From assembly GCA_948567375.1 (NCBI GenBank), contig OX419760.1:31248001-31312000 (forward strand): DNA of 64,000 bases, written 5' to 3'. The DNA is from Lunularia cruciata. Taxonomy: Eukaryota > Streptophyta > Marchantiopsida > Lunulariales > Lunulariaceae. The position numbers and the translations under genes are program-made. Under the pieces are notes generated by a model. That model saw only the letters and a list, made by a program, of their open reading frames with translations, ran no database searches and was not told where the DNA came from. Shown in pieces: positions 12,001-22,649 of this stretch (position 1 is its first letter; every line of letters starts with the position of its first letter).

Positions 12001-13307
12001 GGCAGAAAACTTCAAGATGATTAGGGTAACTACATGCGTTCGTTCACTCCATACACCTTGTGACTCACATCTCCACAAGTCAGCGGGGGGACATTTGATC
12101 AATTCGGAGTCTTTAAATAGAGAGAAACTACCCTGAGCATGAGACAACTTTGGCCTCCAACTACTAAGCTCATGGTTGTCTCATGCTGAGGTAGTTTGTA
12201 GAGGTGACTATGATCGTTGATATCGTTGTCCGCAGCACCTCCCAGTTATTTTCGTTCCGTGATCAGTTTCCTTGGTACCGTACTCCTCAAAATAATTTCT
12301 GATGTAGTACAGGTTTATAATCCACTATGGATACCTGGCTATGAGAAGAGAACACCCGGGCCAAACTTGGAGCCCGGTGGTGGAGGATTTGAAATTCAAC
12401 AGAACTGGAAGATGGAAACAATGGTTCCACCTCCTCCAGCAGGTCTGCCTCTGGGTACTGAACCACTACTGCCCCTGGGAGATTCTTGGGAAGGAGATAG
12501 TTCGCTGTCTCAATCCCAGGCTGGACGAAGTAGACACAGATTTTCTGTGAAATGGTGAGTAATGTCCCTTGTAGAGAACGTGGGAGACAGGATAGTCTAT
12601 ACTGAATGACAATGGGGAAGAAGGCTCTGGATTTAAGTTATTTGCAAGATATGTGGCCAGGAAAGATTCGATGGAAGATTAGAAAGGACGTCTGGTTTGC
12701 TGAGCCTTGGAATCAAAGGAATAGAAAGCTAGATCTAGAGTGCAACTCATTAGCAGATCTGCTTCGCCTACTAATTAACGAGCTCTGCAGGTCACAGGAT
12801 GAAAATCAGGAACTACAACACCGTGTTGACGCAGGCCAGTCGTTCGGTGGTCCTGTTGCCGGTTGTCCTGTAGGAAAACCTTCAGCGGGAAAACCAGCTC
12901 CTGGTTTCTCTCCAGATGCGTCATTCGGAGCAAAGAGTCCGGGTTCTGGGCCGACGTCTTTTACATTTGGAGACGACGAAGATGACTTATTCGATGCAGA
13001 TCCTTCCGCTAGTCCAGTTGGTGGCTTTGAAAATCAGATTAGTGCTCCTCCCTCACCTCAACATGAAAACCTTTCTACTGGCCGTTCTCAGAACAGAGAA
13101 GATGCAGATCCGTTTACTAGTTCATTCAGTGGCTTTGGAAATTCTTCAAGTATCCCTCCTCAACAAGGAAATCATTCTGGCCGGCCGACGTCATTTATAT
13201 TTGGAGACGACGAAGATGACTTCGCTGATCCTTTTACTACTTCAAGTGGTGGCTTTCGGAATTCTAGAAGTGCTCCTCCTCCTCCTCCTCCTCCTCCTCA
13301 AGGGTGA
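1..13307 (+). CDS. GEX2-like filamin-repeat/cadherin-like single-pass membrane protein (5'-partial, 21 exons visible)
   Basis: Exons inferred from splice sites and phase: 1-~63, 213-503, 818-1285, 1631-1978, 2250-2594, 2842-3264, 3605-3955, 4405-4755, 4926-5315, 5534-5863, 6082-6417, 7106-7429, 7685-7806, 8119-8345, 8834-9142, 10233-10480, 10837-11066, 11433-11595, 11814-12025, 12313-12554, 12791-13307. About 2,150 residues are visible. Exons 2-12 each encode one filamin-type Ig repeat ending in the typical (G)SPFxFxV strand (for example GSPFQLTVQPG, GSPFAFSVRSG). Exons 13-18 encode cadherin-like/tandem-95-type modules (NVLENDFVSTG, YTPKKDYTGSE, GNDTIYFTV). Exon 19 holds one hydrophobic helix (ALVKFIFYAIGGIGAMVGVF). 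Exons 20-21 form an acidic, proline-rich tail. Filamin repeats plus one TM is the layout of plant GEX2, a sperm-surface protein needed for gamete attachment; orthology is inferred from architecture only. The first donor is non-consensus for the required phase, so that junction is uncertain. The start codon lies outside the window. The protein looks much longer than typical GEX2. Confidence 0.8.
818..4755 (+). repeat. Three tandem two-exon filamin units (A-B, A-B, A-B)
   Basis: Exons 3/4, 5/6 and 7/8 alternate between an A-type repeat (WVNNVD...FVITLFD...GSPT.SGTQ) and a B-type repeat (LLLSACEGSW...FEAGSTA.FEVLQKD...LLHVG). The units start at 818, 2250 and 3605. The introns match too: downstream of each A exon the donor regions at 1286, 2595 and 3956 all read as variants of GAAATGG..CTC followed by CTCCA(A/G)ATA(C/T)GTG. 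Introns before the B exons end in matching TTTCAG contexts. Shared intron sequence means that genomic DNA was duplicated, not only that domains converged. Exon 2 looks like a further B-type repeat. Confidence 0.85.
6610..7075 (+). mobile_element. Possible LTR-retrotransposon remnant in an intron
   Basis: This intron (6418-7105) is longer than its neighbours. It contains a TATA-like CTATATAATCCC at about 6728, duplicated ATTGTTCATG words at about 6622 and 6640, and then a short open stretch starting ATGTCTGATACATCAGAAG at about 6981, which looks like the 5' end of a gag. I see no terminal repeat pair or target duplication. It could also be ordinary intron sequence. Confidence 0.3.
7685..11595 (+). 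other. Cadherin-like / tandem-95 extracellular segment of the GEX2-like protein
   Basis: Exons 13-18 leave the one-exon-one-repeat, phase 1-1 pattern of the upstream filamin exons; their phases run 1-0, 0-2, 2-2, 2-1, 1-0 and 0-1. The encoded segments carry hallmarks of cadherin-like bacterial-Ig modules: NVLENDF, DGTMIYTPKKDYTGSEVLNY, ALQYMG joined across the intron to TGNFNGNDTIYFTV, and a final VDDLGNFGCFGDC strand with paired cysteines just before the membrane helix. These folds are usually adhesive and extracellular, which agrees with the topology. Boundaries come from consensus GT/AG and an uninterrupted joined frame. Confidence 0.65.
9474..9545 (+). tRNA. trnQ-CUG: tRNA-Gln (anticodon CUG)
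   Basis: This 72-nt sequence folds into a full cloverleaf. The acceptor stem is GGCCCCG/CGGGGCC, the D stem GTC/GAC, the anticodon stem CTGGA/TCCAG with loop CTCTGAA (anticodon CTG), and the T stem CCGAG/CTCGG with loop TTCAAAT. All stems pair perfectly, so it looks functional rather than a relic. It lies in sense orientation inside the 9143-10232 intron of the GEX2-like gene. A TATA-like TTATAAAT sits about 30 nt upstream (9437-9444), as often seen for plant tRNA genes, and a TTTT run at about 9573 could terminate Pol III. Confidence 0.95.
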
Positions 13308-13524
13308 AACCTTAATACTTTTTCTGGCCATTCACAATACAGGGAGGTGTCTTCTAGAGGTCCCCACTAATCCTCCTGTTGGTGATGCACCACCGCTTCC
13401 CACTTTCCAGAGCCAAGATCCATTTTCTGTTTCGTTTGACAATTCTATTGGTTCACCATATCCTGGAATGGACAGCCAATTCAATGTTTCTATTGGCAGG
13501 CCACCACCACCGCTACCATCTTAG
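11814..13524 (+). other. Transmembrane exon and DPF-containing cytoplasmic tail
   Basis: Exon 19 (11814-12025) encodes the membrane helix followed by basic residues (FAKEATRQ), predicting an extracellular N-terminus. Exon 20 (12313-12554) continues in phase 0 with VYNPLWIPGYEKR. Exon 21 (12791-13307) holds two copies of a block reading PTSF(T/I)FGDDEDD...GGF.N...SAPP, two DPF tripeptides (ADPFTSS, ADPFTTS) and a run of eight prolines, then stops at TGA 13305-13307. Beyond the stop, in another frame, the sequence to 13524 still reads like the same protein (PTNPPVGDAPPLP, SQDPFSVSFDNS) and ends at TAG 13522-13524. The tail probably extended further before a frame break, or an undetected splice restores it. 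Confidence 0.6.
12126..12196 (+). repeat. Imperfect inverted repeat (hairpin) in an intron
   Basis: Within the 12026-12312 intron, AAACTACCCTGAGCATGAG with following ACAAC pairs with GTTGTCTCATGCTGAGGTAG followed by TTT. The arms are about 23 bp with small bulges and the loop is about 25 nt. It lies between a good donor and the acceptor used by exon 20. Confidence 0.6.
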
Positions 13525-14059
13525 TCTTATATACTACAAGTTTCAACAACCTACAGCATCGCCTAATCGTTTTCAATTTACCTTGTGATAGTTTCAAACT
13601 GAAACTCAATTATTTGTTTTCATTTTCAGTATTAAACCCCAAAACACTGTTCCAGAATCTTAGAATCTCACTTCAGTATCCAATTCAAACGGTTTGACCA
13701 CAAATATAGAAGCATTAAATGTATAAAGAAACTAGCCTCATTAGCATCGCTGTGACATTGATAGCAAGTATTTGACATCTCCTTGATAACGACGCCACAC
13801 TATCCCAACTCGTGTTATTGGCCGACAAGATTTGTGCAGTAATTATTACAAAGATTGACAAAAATTAGAGAAGTTTCAAAAGGCAACTTTTGAGCAAGAA
13901 TGTCTGTAAAACAAGTAGAGTAGCAAATGACCAACCTTTGAGGATATTAGAGAACTGATTTCTCCGGGTCGTTTTGAATCATTTGAAGTTCACGCAAGCA
14001 GAACAGAACTACTTACAAGCTCTGGTTGCTCTATGAATCGTGGAAATATTTCTCCAATG
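13525..14059. other. 3' flank of the GEX2-like gene, no gene seen
   Basis: AT-rich sequence with short disrupted ORFs. It probably contains the 3' UTR and polyadenylation region of the upstream gene. No RNA gene or repeat stands out. Confidence 0.5.
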
Positions 14060-14249
14060 TGAGCATCGCTTGTTGAAATTGCATTTTAGATGATAGTATA
14101 TGTGATAGCTGGTATAATTATTACATTATAGTAGTAAAAGTCCTAAACCACTCAATGTCGGCAGCAGTTAGAGTTAAAGCATCTGAATGCTAATATATAG
14201 GTCTTACCTTTGCCTTATATAGTAAGAAGAGTTTCATTTCATCTAGATA

Positions 14250-15405
14250 CTAATAGCGTGGTCAAGAAGGATGGAGGAGCAAGGAAGTGAGAGCATAGTA
14301 GCAATCAAGAGAGGTAAGGATAGGTAGCACATTTGGACACAGCCTATAGGTAATCTATTCCTTATTTCATGTGACTAGGTTTGTAATAAGAAGAAGTCAG
14401 CCAAAATGCTTTCAGTGTTTCTTGTGTTTATGTAAATTTGCATCAGTTTCATGACATTTTTCAACAGATTATGGACTCACACTTCTTGATGAATCAAGAG
14501 TGATAGAAAAATTTTTTTTGTATGAGATTTCACACATAAGGAGAGATTAGAAGAGTTCTTTCAGATCTGGGAATAATTGGTAGACAGTGGAAACAAGGAG
14601 AAATGTGAGGATATAGTACACATTAATAAGCTCAATGGGAGAATTTCTTTATTTGGAAGTCCTGGATGACGATAATCTTCAAGTCAAAGCAACTTACGAG
14701 AATCATAAACAAGAAAAAGATGATGGACAAACTATAACGGACAAAGAAGAAATAGATTGGTAAAGCAAAACACTGATGTAGAAATGTACATTTGTATACG
14801 CATAGAAGAAAATTATTTACAATGATGGATCGTCTGAAAAACTGCAAACCAGATGTAGACTAAATTGACTATGTTGCATGAGCAATATGCTTCAAGGAAT
14901 ATATATGTTCTCCAAAAAGATTCTTTCAATTACATTTGAAACTAAGAGAAGAGAGATGGTGGCCATTATTAACCAAGTAGAAACTCTTGTTAGTTTACTA
15001 AGTAGCCTTGGTATAATAATAGATGATTCTTCAACCACGATAATAGATTATTTATAATTTAATATAGACTTAGGCTATACAATAGTAGCATGTGATCATA
15101 TATCTAGGAGATTCATTACAAAATTATGCAAGGAAGAAACCTTGAAAAAATGTAGAGAAACAAAGAACAGATTTCAAGGATGAAATCCTTTCTAGATAAG
15201 GGTAGAAGAAGCAATGAAGGTACCTTCATTAGTTTTGAGTTTTGAGAAGAAGATTGATATTTCTCAATTGAAGAAGAGAATAAGTTATAACAACTACAGA
15301 AAGAAGAGACTGCAAAGGTGAACAAGAAGAAAGCCATACAATGCAACTAATTCTAGAAGTCAAGCCAATGCACTAACTACATAAAGTATTGCATTTGTTG
15401 CTAGG
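14250..15405 (+). pseudogene. Ty1/copia gag remnant
   Basis: Highly eroded sequence between the left LTR-like end and the nested insertion. Short fragments are consistent with a copia gag. A zinc-knuckle-like CN..x..QC pattern is just visible at about 15,340-15,400, at the expected place before the protease. Identification rests mainly on position, because no long frame remains. Confidence 0.5.
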
Positions 15406-18400
15406 TGTAATAACCCAGTGTTGACATACTTAGAGTATAATCAGTAAGAACAATTAGTTCTCTCAAGGATACTGGTTGGAATACCTAAGAATGAAGTAGA
15501 ACACATCCTTGTCACCAACCCTAAATTGAAATATTTTTTTTTAACCTCTTGGTTAGGAACCACTCCCAAAAGAGGGTAGTGTCACACTCTGTGGTGCACT
15601 ATAGCAAAAAGGAAATCACAAAATCACCTTCACTCTAAGATCTAGCCTTGATTGCCCTTGAAGGTTAGGGATCATTCAATTCCAAGTGCCACTCCATTCC
15701 AAAGATACAATGTTTGAAAATGTGTTCTACCCTTCCTAGAAGGGACAACTTGCAGGACTAAGCTTCATGCTATTCCTTGCCTAAGCTTTTTGATTCTGTG
15801 GTATTGCTTGTGCATTGAGCTTCCCAATCCACTCTTTGCACAAGTTCACTCCTTTGCATCATTCAGTGCACACGCTGATCAAGGACAAATACCTACTTAG
15901 CACTAAGCATTGAAGACCTACTGTGAAATTCCTCACCTCTACTCTTACTTGGACATTGAATAAAATACAAAATGAAAGACACAAAAATTGCAAAGAAGTA
16001 GGAACAATCTTTACTGGTAATTGAAGTCTGCATTACAAAAGAGAACAAACACAAGTGAAAATAGCACTCAACCTTATATAATAATATGTCTTTGAGTCAA
16101 AGAGATCAAGGTCCCAAGTGCATCCTAAGAAATCCCAAGCTAAACTGTCCATCTGGTTTTTACTATCTTAATCCTGATTATATGAAGAATGATTAGGCTC
16201 CTAACACGTGTCAAGGGAGATGTTAGGGCTTCCCTGCCTATTCTATCTTTAGTGTACAGCCCGGAGCTCATGTGAAAACCCCAGGGCACTCCTCCACAAC
16301 CATGTACAATTCCAAGAGTTGTACAACTCCAAGGACACTCGTCTTCAACTATACACAACTTTGAGTGCCACATAACTCCAAGTGCACTCCTCTTGAAATA
16401 TATATACAACTCTAAGGGCATGCACTAATGGCCTATCAGGAATGACTGACTACTATAAAACTCTGATTACCTAATCTTTGCCAAAGAGTGCATGCCTCAC
16501 CAAAGGACTTCCCCTTGGGGGAATGCCTTGGGCTGGAACTATTGAGGATGAAAGACTTCATTCATCTTTAGAGATCTAATTAGTTGGTCTATATATGCTT
16601 GATACCTAGCTATCTCCAACAAAAAGGTCTGGCACACTTCATTGAACTTCATGTTTGAGTGCTCCTTCAATAGCAAGGACAAGTTGTTCATTTGTTCTTC
16701 TTCATATGCCTGGTTTTGTAAGCATTGAACCTACATCTTCAGTTCATTGCATTTGGTTCTCAAGGCATGCATTGCTCCTTCTTCTCTCAACATCTCCATG
16801 AACAAGGCTTGGGTCTCCTCCAATTAGTGCAGTGTCTTTAGTTGTTCCTCTTCCATCTACTTTGTTCAAATGCTCCATTTGGCCTTTTAGTCTTCCAGCA
16901 CTTGGAGACTTCTTGCATGCTTGACTCTCTCTTCTTCTACCTCCTTGGTGAGACGTTCCAATTGCACTAGTACCTCCCTTTGGTACTCCTACATTTGCAT
17001 CTACAGAGTCACTACTAGGTCATGTTTCTCCTTCAGAGCACTCCAAGTGCTCTCCAACTCCAGGCACTTGCTGTGAAGTTGGTCTTTGGCTTCCTTCTTA
17101 AACTGATGAAACTTGAGGTAGAGTGCCTTCCAATCCCCTTCAAACCTTTGGGTCTTTGTTTCCTGATGATCTTTTATTCTTTTTTGTGGCACTTCTCCTC
17201 TTGAGTTCTTGGTTCTCCTATAGCAAAGCACTTACCTTTGAAGCCTCTACCTTGTACAAGTCTTTGGCCTTCGTTGCTTTGTCTTTCACCAGGTCTTCTC
17301 TTGCCTTCCAAGTTTAGACTTGCTTATGTATAGCCCTGATCAAGAGTGGCTTAGTATACCACATCAAGGTACTCAAATTGGTGCTAGGGCAACAACACTT
17401 CCATCAATTGTAAAACAGTGCCAACTGAATCAATGATGAACCTTGATCCTTCTTTCCCTTGCACTGACTTGGAACTTGGTGGTGCCTCTTGCACTTCAAT
17501 CTGCACTTATGGTGTAGCTTCTAAAAGATTAACCACAATATCTATCTCCTTCTCTTTTTGGGCATTGTTTGTAATGCAATCTGCTTCTTGTGTTCAGTCC
17601 TTGGCCTCCTCCTCCCTTTTTGGCCAAATTTCTTGGTCCTTTGAGCACTCTGCCCAATCTTGGATCTCCACAAAGGCTTCTTCTTGCTCCACAACCTGAC
17701 TCAACGGTGCTTGCTTTGGCATTGCTGCTTCCTCCATCATGTGCTCTTCTTCATCTTCAGTACACTTGTCCATATCTTGATCCTGCACATGCGGAGTGGA
17801 CTAGGCATCTTCACATGTTTCTTTTCCCTTGTCCTTGTCATTGTCTTGGGAAGCAGAGGTTGACCCTTGGAGAGTGAACGATCGTTGCTTTTCTCAAAAT
17901 TGATCCAAGTGGCACTCTCAAATCTACTCTAAGTAACTCAATTCTTCATGAAAATGTGCAAGACACTACTTGATCAGCTCAGAAGGCAGATGACTTTGTG
18001 GAAAGTGCCAATTGGTTTTCCTGAAAGTGCTAGTACTAGCCAAGCACTTCAATCTATACATTCAATTCATGTTCGCACTTCAGCACTCTTGTGATTATAG
18101 AGTAGGTAGGCACTTGCTGTTATATATGCAAAGGCCTTTGCATGTTGTCCTTGGTGAGAAGTCGCTCTCCCATGTGCCAAATATTTGTTCCCTAATCACT
18201 TTCCCTTGTGCCACGCTTGCCTTTGGGTGCCAACAATTATCTTGTAGGTAATGGTCCTTGGCGCCAAGTGCCATTGGTGGTGCGTTCAAATTGTGGCGAC
18301 ACTTAAGTTTGAGTACCAAGGTGGCACTTGGCATTTGGGCATGTATACCGCACTTGTTGGCAGTCCAAGAGCTACATTTCTTGCAGGCACTCCAAATGAG

Positions 18401-18782
18401 TCCACAACACTTAGAGTGATATTCCCTCCTCAAGCACTTGGGGTCATTCTACACCTCTCCGAGTGCTTCTCATCCTCCTTCATGACACAAATTTGCTTGC
18501 CACCTTGATACTTACTTGGCTCTGTTAATCATTTTCCCTATACATTCATCCTTCCTGCTAGCATTTTGGGATCATCCTACGTCACTCCAAGTGCTGAACA
18601 TCTTGCAAATAGGCTGGCCTACAAGTACTTTGGATTATCCTACATCACTTTGAGTGCTTCTCCCATCCTAGCTTTCAATATCATTCCTTTGTCTACCATT
18701 TGAGGCACTTCTTTGAGTAGCTACAGGATTCATAATGGTTCTCTAGCACTTAACCTTGATATGATCAACAAAAGCAAATTTT
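15406..18782 (-). mobile_element. LTR plus coiled-coil-ORF module, copy 1 (nested in copia)
   Basis: The segment begins TGTAATAACCCAGTG and continues with ATCAGTAAGAACAA and GGAACCACTCCCAAAAGAG, matching the copy at 38.7 kb and more distantly those at 41.2 and 53.7 kb. It separates the copia zinc-knuckle region from the copia protease, so it inserted later. Minus-strand fragments at 17001-17231 and 17594-17788 are rich in Lys/Glu (for example KFHQFKKEAKDQ, EEEHMMEEAAM), consistent with a decayed coiled coil. No RT or integrase is visible. The right edge is approximate. Confidence 0.65.
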
Positions 18783-18789
18783 GAATAAT

Positions 18790-19990
18790 GGGAGCACCGC
18801 ACTAGGTCTAGCATTGTCAAAAAATTTGGTGAACATCTAAACAAAGATGTTTGGTATATTGATTAAGGAGTTTCGGAGTACATGTTAAACAACAAGAATG
18901 GTTTTAAGATTTCAAGAAGATTGAACAAGTGACTTTCCCAATGTATATTACTAATGATGGTAAGGTTCGGGTTGTTGGAGTGATCAAGATTTTGATTTCT
19001 TGTGAGATTTATGCAAGGAGACAAGAACAAGTCATCAAAGTAACTCTTTACATTTTGGATTTTGAGGTAAAACCTTTTGAGCACTGGTCAAGCAATGAAT
19101 AAAGGCATCAAAACCACCTACACCAAAGAATGTTACTACATGGAGAAAGATGAAGCAATAGTAACAATAGTATCCATGAGTCAAAGCTATACAGAATTTA
19201 GATCCAATTTACAAAGATAAGTAAAATTTGCTAACTCTATTATTTGAAAGCAATGGGAAGAATGAGAAACTAGGAAAGAAGAAAGAATGTCAAAAGTTAA
19301 ATATTGCACTTTGGCACTAGAGACTTGGTCATTTCAATCTTGCCTACATTAGGAAGATGGAGAGAGAAGGACTAGTCAAAGGTCTCAGTTGAAATCAAAA
19401 TAACTTGGTAGTCAAAAGTCATTTTACTGTGATGGGTGTGCTCTAGGAAAGTACCGTAGACTACTTTTTGCAAAATCTACCAAAAATAGAGGCAAATACA
19501 GGATTAGGGAGTTCTTTACTAATAATTTTTGTGGTCTTATAAGCTCAATAAGAGGATCAAGATATTATCTCCTTTTCAAAGATGATACTTGTGGTTTAAG
19601 ATTTGTTTTTTTTTGTGAGAGAGAAATTAGAAACTCTCTCTTGCTTCAAACAACTTCATGCACATGTAGAAATTCAGTGTGGAGTGAACACCAAGAAACT
19701 ATGATTTAATAGAGGATGTGAGTACATAGGAAATAAATTTGCTAGTTTCATATGGAGTATTGGATTAGTCCATGAACTTTCAACACCCTACACTCCAAAG
19801 AAAAATGGTATTTTAGAGAGTGATCATAGAACAGTATTTGAGTCAAGAAGCTAGCAAGCTGCACAGAGAGGTCTGTGAAAAAGAAATAGGAGCTACTACA
19901 AATTTTGAAGAGAGTTTTTTGTAGAATTTTAGAGAAAACTACTATGACCTTTGGCAAAGAACAAAATCAAAAATTGTAACATAACTATTA
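18790..19990 (+). pseudogene. Ty1/copia protease and integrase remnant
   Basis: Protease: at about 18,855, VWYID followed by a stop and GVSEYMLNNK matches the WYIDSGASxHM family motif, with the active-site Ser codon replaced by a stop. GAG-pre-integrase: GHFNLAYIRKMEREGLVKG (about 19,330) and CDGCALGKYRR-like text (about 19,430), the zinc-binding CxxC part. Integrase core: RGCEYIGNKFASF and STPYTPKKNGILES (about 19,700-19,810) match the conserved RGGEY...TPYTPQQNGVAE signature. Frameshifts and stops break every domain. Confidence 0.8.
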
Positions 19991-20689
19991 ATTGATCGGT
20001 CTTTGTGCAGACAGCAAAGGGTCTAAGAAAGAAGTTTGATCCGAAAGGACAAGGGATTTTTTATTAGATATAGTTCAAAATCCAAAGACTTCAAATTTTG
20101 GGATTAGAAGATGAAAAAAATATGTGAAAATAGGGACAACATGTTCAAGAGGAGCTATAGATTCATTGACATTCACAGATGTTAAACTAAGATACTGATA
20201 ATTTCAAGAGAGATAGAGAGCAAGACAATGCTAGAATGAACGTTGATGAAATAGAAGTTGATGGAAAGTTTGCATAAAATTTTAGGGAATCTCTAGAGGA
20301 GGCTATAAAAGAAGTGAGACCAAAAAATTTCCACTTCAAGGAGAGAGTGAAGAAAATCATCAACTTGTAGGACCTGATGTGAAAATGAGCTCAACTTCAA
20401 CCATCTCAAGTTGGAGAAATCACAAAAGTGGGAGAATGAGATGAATACAATAAAGACATGGTGAATGGGATTACGAGAAGACATCTGTGCTTTTATTCTT
20501 TCTGCTAAAATTACAAGAGGATATGTGGATGAAAATACTATTTATTTCCAAGATACAACGCAATCACTTGAGTGGGTTGACGATAGTGGATGAAGAATTT
20601 GGGTGAGTAATGCAAAAACTATTAGGAAGTTAGGAGCTTTTAAAACAATATAATATAAGTAAAGTTTAGAACAAAGCTTGATGCTAAGT

Positions 20690-22030
20690 GCAGTATCTCA
20701 AGTCACAAGGCTAGATTTGTACCCAAGAGATATTCCAAGCTTGGTAGAATTGACTATAAGGAGATATTTGTTTCAGTAGTCAATTTTGATTTTATTAGAA
20801 AATATTTTATTTTACTGCAGTTGAAGACATGGAGATAGTTAAATTTAACATCAAGACAAATTTTTCTAAATAGAAACCCGCATAAGAAGATTTACATGGA
20901 ATAACCCCAAGAATACAAAGAAGTTAAAAAGGAGGAGAGTATTAATGGATGTTGAAGAGACTTCATCGCTTGATACAAGCATAAAGAAATTGGAAACTGA
21001 AGTTTGATGACTTAAAGGTATGGGCTGAGACTTTCTGATCCTTATGTGTATCATGAATTTAGGATATTTTTAACTATCTTTATAGGAGATGGACTAATTT
21101 GTGGGAAAGATAAATCCCACATTGCTACTATACTAGATTATCTTGGTAAAGAGGCTGAAGGTATATGTGGAGAAGCAAAGTGTTATGTAAAATTTCAAAT
21201 ATTTTTGGTAGAGAGAATCTCGAAATCAGACTGCTTAAGTATAGAATATATAGAGTAAATTATGAAATGGTTAAATATTGGGGATGCATATCCTATATAT
21301 ATATAGTAAATTATGAAATGGTTGAATATTGGGGATGAATATCCTGTTGTTATTCTTGTAGATCCAAATGTCATACTACAATTGGAAGAAAGAGGAGCAA
21401 TTACATTACCCTACCAAGAAGCAATAGGATGTTTAATATATAATATGATAAGTAAAATATCTGGTATAGCTTATGATATTAGCACAGTGGCAAATTTTAG
21501 TTCTAATCCTCCACCTCAACATTATGAAGCAAATGAAACAAATTTTCAAGTTCCTTAAAGGTATTCTAAACCATGGACTATAATTTATTGGAGCATCAAA
21601 TGCTGCTAATACACTAGCAGGATATTGGGACACTGATTTCTGAGCTGCCTTAAATAATAGAAAGTCACATAGTAGTTTCATATTTACAATGATTTGATGG
21701 ACCACTTGTTTGGAATAGCAACAACAACAATGCACTATCATTTCTACTATAGAGGCAAAGTTTATAGCAGCATGTTTAGCTGAAAATGAAGCTATATGGA
21801 TTTATAAGCTGCTCACTGAATTATATTTTGTACAAGATAACCCAACTCCAACTTATGATGACAATCAGAATGCTATAAGTTCTACAAAATTCCACAAAAA
21901 TACAAAGCACACATAGATCCACTATCATTATATATGGGAGAGCATCAAGAGAAATAAGAGGTCTATTTCAACTATATCGACACTAATAATCAGACTGCAG
22001 AATTTTGTATGAAACTTTACCAAAACATAA
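20690..22030 (+). pseudogene. Ty1/copia reverse transcriptase and RNase H remnant
   Basis: RT start: KARFVPKRYSKLGRIDYKE at about 20,712 matches YKARLVAKGFTQxxGIDYxE. A stretch at 21,046-21,258 keeps the palm region, with IFIGDGLICGKD in place of the usual YVDD-containing strand, so the catalytic aspartate pair is altered. Then LPYQEAIGCLIYNMIS and IAYDISTVANFSSNPP (21,404-21,520) match the connection before RNase H. Degenerate RNase H words (EAIW, DNQNA, HIDxxYH, ADF) follow to about 22,030. Confidence 0.85.
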
Positions 22031-22049
22031 ATTTAGTAAGCTGAGATGT

Positions 22050-22640
22050 TTAATTAGTGCACTGTTATTTCATCAATGGAGTATTAAAATTGCATTTCAG
22101 TGGTATTACATGTGATATGTGGTAGATGTAGCAACTACAGTATGTTTTTATGAAAACTGGAAGAAAGATGATTTTTGTAAGTTTAGATGTTCAATTAGTG
22201 CAACCACCATTTCTTCAATAGAGAGTTGAATTGCAATTCAAATGATACTACATCTGATAGTTGAGGTTGGTAAAGTTACTATTTTATATTTTTATAGAAA
22301 CTTTACAAAGAGATATTTTTTGGAAATTTAGAGGTTTAATTAGAGTAGTAATTAGTTGAAATTGCATTTCAAAGTGAAATACATGTTGTATATGGTAATT
22401 GAGACTTATACAGCTACTATCATATAATAATAAAAATTAGTGCATATATAAGATATGAATTTTGAAGTTGGTATAGCAATTATTGAATAATAATAGAAGT
22501 TAGGGTATGGCATGTGATAGCTGAGGTTAGTATAACTATTACCTCATAGTAACAAAACTTAAAGGTTTGCACAAAGTATGACGATGCGGGTAATTACAGC
22601 TAGAGAACCCAGTGCTTATATATAGAGTTTACCTTTCATT
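22050..22640 (+). repeat. Degenerate 3' LTR of the copia element with internal short repeats
   Basis: About three imperfect iterations of a block containing TTTAATTAGTGCA...ATTGCATTTCA...GATA.(T/G)TG.TAG occur at about 22,040, 22,180 and 22,330. They are followed by a TATA-like TTATATATAGAG at about 22,617. Part of this matches 14.06-14.24 kb, which supports terminal repeats. Confidence 0.5.
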
Positions 22641-22649
22641 TCAGTGTGG

